Shown here: one piece after another, positions 53,149-60,649 of the stretch
How positions within the stretch are numbered: the stretch's first letter is position 1
Layout of the letters: every line of letters starts with the position of its first letter
Assembly (NCBI GenBank): GCA_016713825.1
Contig: JADJOJ010000007.1
Span: 248,001 to 312,000 of the forward strand
Length of the DNA stretch: 64,000 nucleotides
DNA from: Candidatus Leptofilum gracile
GTDB lineage: Bacteria; Chloroflexota; Anaerolineae; Promineifilales; Promineifilaceae
Direction of reading: 5' to 3'
Translations under genes and position numbers: made by a program
The notes under the pieces: generated by a model
Database searches by the model: none
Told to the model about the DNA's origin: nothing
The model's input: the letters and a program-made list of their open reading frames with translations, nothing else

Positions 53149-53815
53149 TTAACTATCAGGCGTCTCCTCATAACCACAGGCAGAACCAAATTGGATGTTG
53201 TCTAGTAGATTCCCCACGGTTAAGTTCCCATTAGCAGTGCGCACGGCCGCAAATTCAAAACGCGTTACGGTCTGGCCAGTGGGCACCTCGTACAAGCCTT
53301 CATATTTTACCCATTCCTGGCCAGTCGAAAACTGTTCTTGGGCCACAGTTCCACCAGGGGGGGCCAATTCTCAGCTCCATCACGTCTACGCCAGAGCGCC
53401 CCCGGTGGTAAAACGACCAGGTCAACCGCTCCCCTGGCACCGAGTCGATATCCTGGTACAGCGCCGAGGGTTGGTTGGCGTTCAGTTCGGCCAGGTAACG
53501 GCCGTCTGGCGCAGGCACGCCCAAAAAGCCAGTGTACCAAATCTCAATTTTGTTGTCCGTGGCCGTCGTCTCCCAGCCGGTGATCTGGCTTGAATCATAC
53601 GCCTTCCAACTGCTGGTGATCAATGAATCGGCTTCAAAACTGCTGTTTTCTAGCGCATATTTTGCCCCAACCAGGCATTCATTCACATCGCGGTAAGCGG
53701 TGAAAACATTGCGCCCCAGCCAAAGCAGCGCCGTCACCACAACGCCCGCTACCAACAGCAACAGCAGCGCATACTCCGTCGTCGCTTGGCCTCGCTCGGA
53801 TTTAGTTGATTGCAT
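53149..53815 (-). CDS. Flp-type pilin fused to DUF642/CBM-like domain, with a single-base frameshift
   Basis: The N-terminus is an Flp-like prepilin signal: basic leader ending in G9, then QATTEYALLLLL with glutamate at mature +5. AAGGAG eight bases upstream fixes the start at 53815. The rest is a beta-sandwich-like domain with NSSFEAD, GWETT, GRYLAELNANQPSALYQDI, GERLTWSFYHRGR and MELRIGP, as in DUF642 or carbohydrate-binding-like modules. At a C7 run (G7 on plus, 53356-53362) the frame breaks; with six C the frame continues as PPGGTVAQEQFSTG to the stop at 53149, giving about 221 residues. It parallels the pilin fusion at 1935. The indel may be a sequencing error or phase variation. Confidence 0.75.
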
Positions 53816-53907
53816 AACCAATACTCCTTGTAAAAAGACAATAGCCCCATTAAAGCAAAAGGAACCAGGTAACGAAATATGATTTTTCTCTTATTTTTGC
53901 CGAAATG

Positions 53908-53935
53908 TGGATGGGGAACGGCCGTTCCCCATCCA
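53908..53935. promoter_or_regulatory. Perfect 28-bp palindrome centred on ACGGCCGT (operator-like)
   Basis: The half-site TGGATGGGGAACGG is followed directly by its reverse complement. It lies between divergent genes and abuts the -35 box of the carboxypeptidase promoter at 53936. Confidence 0.55.
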
Positions 53936-53964
53936 TTAGACAATTACCTAATTCAAGCTATAAT
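53936..53964 (+). promoter_or_regulatory. Candidate promoter of the M14 carboxypeptidase gene
   Basis: TTAGAC, a 17-base spacer and TATAAT, giving a leader of about 30 bases with AAAGGAG before the GTG at 54000. Confidence 0.5.
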
Positions 53965-53999
53965 TTTTGCGATTCCCACCCTAAACAAAGGAGCAGTCC

Positions 54000-55697
54000 G
54001 TGTCACCAGAAATTCGTTTTGATACCTATTACCGCTACGAAGACCTCACCCGCTTTTTGCAGCAGTGGGCCGAGGCGCATCCAAACTTATGTAAACTAGA
54101 AAGCATCGGCAAAAGTTATGAGGGGCGCGACATCTGGCTAATGACCGTCACCAATTTCCAGACCGGGCCAGACAGTGAAAAGCCGGCCTACTGGGTCGAT
54201 GGCAACATTCACGCCACCGAAGTCTCCCCCTCCTCCGCCGCGCTCTACCTCATCCACAAGCTGCTGACGCAGTTTGGGCAAGATGACAAAGTGACCTACG
54301 CCCTGAACTCGCGGGCGTTTTACATTGTGCCCCGCCTAAACCCAGACGGCGCAGAGTGGGCGCTGGCCGATGTGCCCAAGTACATCCGCAGCAGCACCAA
54401 ACCGTACCCGCGCATGGACAGCCTGGACGGGCTGCACCAGGAAGATGTGGATGGCGACGGCCGTATCCTGCAAATGCGCCTCAAAGACCCCAACGGCCAT
54501 TGGAAAGCCCATCCAGACGACCCCCGCCTCATGATCCCGCGCGAGCCAGACGAAGCGCCCGGCGGCGACTTTTACCGCATCCTCCCCGAGGGCCAGATTC
54601 AAAATTTTGACGGCGTAACCATCAACTTTGCGCCGCCGCTGCAAGGGCTAGACCTCAACCGGCAGTTTCCCGTCTTTTGGGAACCGAACCAGCCCGGTGC
54701 TGGCGACTACCCCGGCAGTGAACCAGAAACGGCCGCTCCCCTGCGCTTTATTGCCGACCATCCCAACATCACCGGCTCCGTTAGCTTCCATACCTTTAGC
54801 GGCGTCTACCTGCGCCCCCCCACAAAAGGGGCCGACGACACCCTGCCCACCCAGGATTTGTACACCTACAAAAAGCTGGGCCAAAAAGCAGAAGAGATGA
54901 CCGGCTATAAAGCGGTCTCTGTGTTCCACGACTTCAAATATGACCCCAAAGAGTTCATCAAGGGCACGTTTGACGACTGGATGTACGAATACCAGGGCGT
55001 CTACGGCTGGACCTGCGAAATTTGGAGCATCCAGCAGCAGGCGGGCATCAAGGATTACAAATACATGGATTGGTTCCGCGAGCATCCGCTGGCGGATGAC
55101 ATCGCCATCATGAAGTGGAACGATGAGGTGCTGGACGGCCAAGGGTACGTGGATTGGTACGAATTTGACCATCCGCAGCTGGGCCAGGTGGAGCTGGGCG
55201 GCTGGGACTTTTTTGTGACCTGGCGCAACCCGCCCTACAAGCTGCTAGAAAAAGAGATCGCGCCGCTGGCAGAGTTTGCCCTCTACTCCTGCCTGGTTTC
55301 GCCTAAATTGGAGTGGCATAGCGTGGAGAAGGTGTCTACGGGGACGGTGCATAAGGTAACGGCCGTTCTCCACAACACCGGCTGGCTGCCCACCAACGTC
55401 AGCCAGCAGGCGCTCAAAATGAAGGTCGTGCGCGAGCTTGAGGTAGACATCGCCCTGCCCGACGGGGCTAAACTGCTTACCGGCAAGCCCAAAACGATGC
55501 TGGGCCAGCTGGCCGGCCGCGACCACAAAAGCACCGCCCCCATCTGGGGCGGCGACCCCACCAGCGAGCGGGCCAAAGTGGAGTGGGTGATTGAGGCAGA
55601 ACCGGGGATGGCAGTGGAGATTACGGCCGTTCACCCCCGCGCCGGCACAGTCCGGCAAACCATCGTTTTTGAAGTGGAAGGAGAAGGGAAGAAGTGA
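54000..55697 (+). CDS. M14 family zinc carboxypeptidase
   Basis: The 565-residue protein has an N-terminal M14 domain (about 8-380) with zinc ligands H71 and E74 in GNIHATE, the third ligand H264 in SFHTFSG, DLNRQF near 218 and the catalytic glutamate E340 in GWTCEIWS. The C-terminal part (about 430-565) is beta-rich, like the accessory domains of bacterial M14 enzymes. No signal peptide is seen, so it may be cytoplasmic or exported in another way. The start is GTG, with AAAGGAG seven bases upstream. It is transcribed away from the pilin fusion. Confidence 0.88.
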   Translation: MSPEIRFDTYYRYEDLTRFLQQWAEAHPNLCKLESIGKSYEGRDIWLMTVTNFQTGPDSEKPAYWVDGNIHATEVSPSSAALYLIHKLLTQFGQDDKVTYALNSRAFYIVPRLNPDGAEWALADVPKYIRSSTKPYPRMDSLDGLHQEDVDGDGRILQMRLKDPNGHWKAHPDDPRLMIPREPDEAPGGDFYRILPEGQIQNFDGVTINFAPPLQGLDLNRQFPVFWEPNQPGAGDYPGSEPETAAPLRFIADHPNITGSVSFHTFSGVYLRPPTKGADDTLPTQDLYTYKKLGQKAEEMTGYKAVSVFHDFKYDPKEFIKGTFDDWMYEYQGVYGWTCEIWSIQQQAGIKDYKYMDWFREHPLADDIAIMKWNDEVLDGQGYVDWYEFDHPQLGQVELGGWDFFVTWRNPPYKLLEKEIAPLAEFALYSCLVSPKLEWHSVEKVSTGTVHKVTAVLHNTGWLPTNVSQQALKMKVVRELEVDIALPDGAKLLTGKPKTMLGQLAGRDHKSTAPIWGGDPTSERAKVEWVIEAEPGMAVEITAVHPRAGTVRQTIVFEVEGEGKK

Positions 55698-55785
55698 GAA
55701 GGAAGAAGCCCAGCCCACTTTTCCTTCTTCCTTCTTCCCTCTTCCTTACTTCCCTCTTCCTTCTTCTTTCTCACTTTCTCACAGC
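55684..55785 (+). repeat. Stop-proximal inverted repeat (GAAGGAAGAAG words)
   Basis: Purine-rich GAAGGA/GAAGAAG words on the left and repeated CTTCTTCC/TTCCTTCTTCC words on the right overlap the stop of the carboxypeptidase gene. Confidence 0.6.
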
Positions 55786-55850
55786 TTGTCCCCCCGCCGT
55801 TTCTTGTAGAATGACGTTGATGGTTTTTCTTGGTCTTTTGGAGGGTCAGG

Positions 55851-56655
55851 ATGAGTGAAACAACAGCTTCAACCGTGTTAACCAACGAAAGCCCCGGCTT
55901 TTTCAAGATGGTCTGGGGCGTATTGGCCAGACCCCGCGCCACCTTGGCCACCTTGCGCAGCAGCCAAAACCGTGCCTGGATTCTTATGGCCATCCTCGGC
56001 ATGGTGGTGGTCACCTGCCAATTATTGCCAGCGGCCCAATCACCACCCAGCAAACCCGCGAACAAGTAGAAGCGCAGCTGCAAAACCAGCCGGGCTTTGA
56101 AGTCGGCGGCGGCAATGTGGAACAGGCCACCTCGTTTGCCACATCCCCCATTTTGACCACGGTGGTGCCTGCCGTGTTTGCCGCCTTTGGTCGAGTGATT
56201 GGCTGGCTCATCTGGAGCGGGGCGCTTTATCTGCTGGCTTCGATGGTGGGTGGCAGCAGCAGCTTTTACCGGTGCTCAAGGTGGTCATTTGGGGCTGGCT
56301 GCCGTACGCGCTGCGCAGCATCTTGCAGGCGGGGTACATCACCGCCACGCAAACGCTCATTGCCAACCAGGGCCTCTCTGGCTTTGCCGGGATGCCGGTG
56401 ATAGACACCAGCAATCCTTTTGCCATCGAAATGCCGTCTACCGGCACGGCCGTTCTCTACGCCTTCTTGGGGCAGATTGATATTTACCTGTTCTGGCACC
56501 TGGCGCTGCTGGTTTTGGGCATAACGGCCGTTACCAAACTATCGCGCCGCAAATCGGTGGGGCTGGTGCTGATTGTGTGGGTGCTGTTTATGGCGATACG
56601 GCTGATTTTTACGGCCGTTTCCACCAGCCTCACCAGCGGATTGATGGGCGGATGA
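55851..56655 (+). CDS. Yip1-family membrane protein, broken by two single-base indels
   Basis: Three consecutive frames together encode a Yip1-type membrane protein of about 268 residues: an N-terminal GFFKMVWGVLARPRATLATL typical of bacterial Yip1 proteins, a first span, an external loop (TREQVEAQLQNQPGFEVGGGN) and four further spans. The frame shifts near 56013-56018 (one base missing before CTGCCAATT) and near 56266-56269 (T4 should be T5, giving FLPVLKVVIWGW). It overlaps the ABC ATPase gene by four bases. Yip1 proteins often accompany ABC export genes in this phylum; their role is unclear. I regard the breaks as probable sequence errors. Confidence 0.7.
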
Positions 56656-57363
56656 ACAACCTCAGCTTCATCCGGGTGCATGCCCTGCACCGCCACTTCC
56701 AAATGGGCACAGAAATGGTGCACGCCCTGGACGGCGTGGATGCCACCATCGAACAAGGCGACTTCATGGGCATCGTGGGGCCATCCGGCTCCGGTAAATC
56801 GACCTTGCTGTACCTCATTGGCGGCTTAGACCAGCCCACCTCTGGCGAAATTTGGGTAGATGGCACAGACATTGCCGCCCTCGATGAAAATGGCCTGGCC
56901 CAATACCGGCAAAAATCAATCGGCTTCATTTTTCAATCGTTCAACCTCATCCCCACCATGACCGCCATGCAAAACGTGGAATTCCCCATGATTTTTGCCC
57001 GCGTGCTGCCCCAAGAACGGGAAGCGCGCGCCAAACAGGCGCTAGAAATGGTGGGCCTGGGCGACTCGACTTCATCACAAACCAACCGAGCTTTCCGGCG
57101 GGCAGCAGCAGCGCGTCTCCATTGCCCGGTCGCTGGTGAACAATCCCGCCATCATTTTGGCCGATGAGCCAACCGGTAACCTGGACAGCAAATCGGGCGG
57201 TGAGGTGATCAACATTTTGCAGCGGCTCAACCAGGAAGAAGGGCGCACCATCATCATGGTGACGCACGATCAGTCGCTGCTGGCGGCCACCTCGCGGCAC
57301 ATTCAGATTTTAGACGGCCGTATCCTGGCAGACATTCGAGGACGTTATGAACAAGCAAACTAA
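56652..57363 (+). CDS. ABC transporter ATPase, LolD/MacB-like, broken by one single-base insertion
   Basis: The protein has Walker A GPSGSGKST near residue 43, the Q-loop FIFQSFNLIP, then a frameshift near 57065-57067. In the shifted frame the sequence continues with KPTELSGGQQQRVSIARS (signature motif), ILADEPTGNLD (Walker B) and the switch histidine in MVTHDQ. Removing one T restores a 236-residue ATPase of the LolD/MacB/FtsE group, which extrudes lipoproteins, peptides or antibiotics, or drives mechanotransmission. It overlaps the Yip1 gene and belongs with the permease at 59243. Confidence 0.85.
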
Positions 57364-57442
57364 TTTTTTCACCGCCAAGGACGCAAAGAGCGCAAAAAAA
57401 ACACAGAAAAATCTCTGCGCCCTCCACGCTCTCTGCGGTTAA
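57364..57442 (+). repeat. Stop-proximal inverted repeat (ACCGCNNNGGACGCAAAGAG words)
   Basis: The left arm ACCGCCAAGGACGCAAAGAG pairs imperfectly with CTCTGCGCC...CTCTCTGCGGT. It begins just after the stop of the ATPase gene. The wording is of a kind seen in intergenic repeats of many bacteria. Confidence 0.5.
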
Positions 57443-57458
57443 ATTCCATTCAACAATC

Positions 57459-59168
57459 GTGGCAATTTGGGGATTGGCGGCATTCGCCATTGCGTTACTG
57501 CTCATGCTGCCCCGGCTGGTGGTGGCTGCGCCGCCGTCGGAACCGGTGCTGGTGGGGAACGGCCGTACCACCCAACAAATCACCCCGACAATGACCATTA
57601 CACCCACGGCCACGGTCACCGTTGCCCCCAGCAGCACCCCGCCGCCAACGGCCGTTCCCATCGTCCTCACCGCCATTGAGCCGGGGCGCATGTCCACCGA
57701 AACCGGCGGCACGCTGACAGTTTATGGCGGCGGCTTCACCCCCGGCAGCGTCATTCGCGTGGTCAGCTTTGGTGTCTTGCAAACCACCTATGTAAACAAC
57801 GAAGTACTAACCGGCATTTTACCCCCTGGCCTGCCGCTGGGGAGATACAATATCCAGGTAGGCCTGGGCGCACAAGATGGCCCCAATGCGGTGCTTGAGG
57901 GCGCGTTAGAGATTTTTGGCCCAACGCCCACCCCCGCGCCCACCAACACCCCCATCCCCACCGCCACCACCGCCTACGTCTTTGGCCAGCCACAGCTGGC
58001 CATCCAGTCGGCCCGTACGTCGCCCGCCAGCCTGACGCCCGGCCAGCCGTTTGAGCTGACCCTGACGCTGGCCAACCTGGGCAACTGGACGGCCATCGAC
58101 ATTGAGTTGGCGCTGCAATCGAGCGATTTGGCCATTCCGGCCAGCGGCAGCAGCGTACAAATTTTGCCGCGCATTGGCGTGGAAGAAGTGATCACCACCA
58201 CCCTCTCGCTGGTTTTGCGCGATGGCGTGGCCGCCGGACCGCAAAATTTGGGCTTCAACATCAACTTTTTTGATATAAACGGCCGTGCCTACAGCACCCA
58301 GCCTACCGTTGGCCTGAACGTGGGCCAGGGGGCAACGGCCACCCCCACCCCCGGCCCGGCCGAACCGCGCCTGGTGCTCACCACCTACGAGGTCGATCCC
58401 GCCAGCTTGCAGCCCGGCACCCGCTTTGATCTCAAGCTGCTTATCACCAACGTGGGTGACGAAACGGCCGAAGACGTGCTGCTGACCCTGGGCGGCAGCG
58501 GCGGGGCGCAGCTTAAACCGTTTGCCCTGGTCAACTCCGGTAACGTGCGCTTCATCGAAGAACTGGCGGCCGACGAGATGATGGAACTGGTGGTGACGAT
58601 GCTGGTGGATGGCACGGCCGTTTCCGGCGTGTACAACCTGCCGCTCGACTTCAGCTACGGCAACAGCGCCCGTGTTGATGCCCAGGTGGTGAACTTACTG
58701 GTGGAAAAAGCGCCACAGCTTCAGGTCGGTTTTTACCGGGCCACTGGCCCCGGTTTTGTCGGCCAGCCGCTGGATTTGCCGGTGGAAGTGGTCAACATCA
58801 GCCGCAGCCTGCTCAATGTAAGCACGCTCACCATCAGCAGCCCTGGCCTGACGGTAGAAAACAACGCCATTTATATCGGTCCGCTGGATGGCGGCACGTC
58901 TGGCTCGCTGGATGGCGTCATTGTGCCAGAAGCAGGCGGGCCGCTGGACATCATCGTCTCGGTCAATTACCTGGACGACTTTAACCAGCCGCAGATTTTT
59001 GAAGATACGCTCACTATCCAGGTGGAAGGGCCGGACGAACCGCCGGAACTTACGGAGGATGGTGAGATGATTGAGATTGATGGGGAAACGGCCGTTCCCC
59101 CCGAAGAAGAATCCTTTGGCCAACTGCTCTGGCGCTTTATTCGTGGCCTGCTGGGGCTAGGCAGTTAA
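57459..59168 (+). CDS. Secreted or membrane-anchored multi-domain protein with IPT/TIG-like and CARDB-like domains
   Basis: The 569-residue protein has a signal sequence or anchor (about 1-24), a Thr/Pro-rich linker, an IPT/TIG-like domain (about 70-155: AIEPGRMSTETGGTLTVYGGGFTPGSVI) and three CARDB/DUF11-like beta-sandwich domains (about 175-290, 300-410 and 415-530: for example ASLTPGQPFELTLTLANLGNWTA, SLQPGTRFDLKLLITNVGDETA). Near the C-terminus is a short hydrophobic segment (LLWRFIRGLLGLG). The start GTG lacks a clear ribosome-binding site. It lies between the ATPase and permease genes of an ABC system, so it may be an extracytoplasmic partner or substrate-binding scaffold of that transporter. 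Confidence 0.7.
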   Translation: MAIWGLAAFAIALLLMLPRLVVAAPPSEPVLVGNGRTTQQITPTMTITPTATVTVAPSSTPPPTAVPIVLTAIEPGRMSTETGGTLTVYGGGFTPGSVIRVVSFGVLQTTYVNNEVLTGILPPGLPLGRYNIQVGLGAQDGPNAVLEGALEIFGPTPTPAPTNTPIPTATTAYVFGQPQLAIQSARTSPASLTPGQPFELTLTLANLGNWTAIDIELALQSSDLAIPASGSSVQILPRIGVEEVITTTLSLVLRDGVAAGPQNLGFNINFFDINGRAYSTQPTVGLNVGQGATATPTPGPAEPRLVLTTYEVDPASLQPGTRFDLKLLITNVGDETAEDVLLTLGGSGGAQLKPFALVNSGNVRFIEELAADEMMELVVTMLVDGTAVSGVYNLPLDFSYGNSARVDAQVVNLLVEKAPQLQVGFYRATGPGFVGQPLDLPVEVVNISRSLLNVSTLTISSPGLTVENNAIYIGPLDGGTSGSLDGVIVPEAGGPLDIIVSVNYLDDFNQPQIFEDTLTIQVEGPDEPPELTEDGEMIEIDGETAVPPEEESFGQLLWRFIRGLLGLGS

Positions 59169-59240
59169 AAGAGATTGGAGATTGGAGATTAGAGACTGAA
59201 TGACGTTCTCAATCTCCAATCTCCAATCACCAATCTCCCC
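59169..59240 (+). repeat. Stop-proximal inverted repeat (GAGATTGGAGATT words)
   Basis: Left arm of repeated GGAGATT words, right arm of repeated AATCTCC words. It fills the gap between the CARDB-like gene and the ABC permease gene, right after the stop. Confidence 0.65.
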
Positions 59241-59242
59241 TT

Positions 59243-60540
59243 ATGCGCTTAATCGAACTACTTCGCCTCGTCAAAAACAACCTGCTGCGGATGAAATTCC
59301 GGGTGATGATGACCTCTGCCGGGGTGTTTATCGGCACGGCCGCTGTCATCCTGCTCATGTCCCTGGGCGCAGGTTTGCAGCGCTCCGTCCTCTCCGGCTT
59401 CGACGACATCGGTGACCTGACGGAGATGACCGTCAACTCCCCCGGCGACATCTTTTTTGGCGGCGGCGCGGCCGTACAAAGTGACGTCGTGCTCAATGAC
59501 CAGGCCATCGACAGCTTTCGGGAACTGCCCGGCGTGGTGGCCGCCACGCCTTTGCTGCGCTTGCAGGCCAATGCCGAACTGCGCCTCAACCGGCTCACCG
59601 GCTTCACCTCCATCCAGGGGATCGATACGGCCGAATACCGCCAGTTTGGCGTGGAAATGGCCAGCGGCACCGACTCCCCCGGCCAGTGGCAGGCGCTGGT
59701 GGGCGCACGCGTGGCGGACAACTTTTTCAACGCCACCACCGGCGAACAGGGTGACGAAGAGCTGAATTTGCAGGGGCAAACGCTGCAGTTGGTGCTCACC
59801 CGCTTCTCCAGCGAGACGGGCGAAACGATTGAGCGCACCGTGCGCCTGCGCGTCATCGGCGTCATGGCCGAGTCCGGCGGGGACCGCGACTTTTCCATCT
59901 ACATGCCCATCCGCAACGTGCAGGAGCTGAACACCTGGGCCACCGGCCAGCGCCCCAACGTGGCCCGCGATGGCTACAGCCAGGCCATTGTCAAAGTGGA
60001 ATCGGCCGATGCGGCAACGGCCGTTGAGCAAGAAATCACCCGCCAGGGCTTTTTTGTCTTTTCCTTCCAAAGCGTCCTCAGCAGCATCAACATCATCTTC
60101 CTGATCATTCAGGCGGTGGTGGGCGGCATCGGCGGGCTGGCGCTGGTCGTCGCCGCCTTTGGCATCGCCAACACGATGATTATGTCAATCTACGAACGCA
60201 CCCGCGAAATTGGTTTGATGAAAGCAGTCGGCGCAACCAACCGGGACGTGATGCTCATCTTCCTGGCTGAAGCCGGGGCGATTGGGCTGATTGGCGGCAT
60301 TGGCGGCGTGCTTTTGGCATCGTCCTGGGTCAGATTGGCGGCTTCATTGGCCAGCAATATTTGTTAGCCCAAATCGCCCAATCCGGCGGCAGCGGCGACG
60401 TGCAATCGCTGGTCTACACGCCGCTCTGGCTGCCCCTCTTCGCCCTCGTCTTCGCCGCCCTGGTCGGCGTGCTCTCCGGCATCTACCCCGCCCTCCGCGC
60501 CATCCGCCTGGACCCGATTGCGGCGCTGCGGTATGAGTAG
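59243..60540 (+). CDS. ABC transporter permease, MacB/FtsX-like, broken by one single-base deletion
   Basis: The protein has an N-terminal membrane span (about 20-42), a MacB-type periplasmic core (about 45-270) and three C-terminal spans. The FtsX signature IYERTREIGLMKAVGATNRDVMLIFLAEA is present. At 60311-60314 a T4 run breaks the frame; with five T the frame continues FGIVLGQIGGFIG to the C-terminal GIYPALRAIRLDPIAALRYE, the usual end of this family, at 60540. The restored length is about 432 residues. It partners with the ATPase at 56652. Confidence 0.85.
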
Positions 60541-60610
60541 CCGGTAATCGGTTATCCGTTATCGGTTATCGGTTGGCTGTTACCGTTCACCGTTCACCGA
60601 TTACCGAATA
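60541..60610 (+). repeat. Stop-proximal inverted repeat (GGTTATCGGTTATC words)
   Basis: Left arm GGTAATCGGTTATCCG plus GTTATCGG words, right arm ACCGTTCACCG and CGATTACCG words, starting at the permease stop. Confidence 0.6.
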
Positions 60611-60637
60611 CGGGATGACGCAGCCCGCGCGGCACGT

Positions 60638-60643
60638 TACAAT
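60638..60643 (+). promoter_or_regulatory. Candidate -10 box (TACAAT) for a leaderless pcrA transcript
   Basis: TACAAT ends exactly six bases before the ATG at 60650, the same arrangement as at 29948 and 46845. This supports 60650 as the true start of pcrA. Confidence 0.35.
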
Positions 60644-60649
60644 AGCCGC

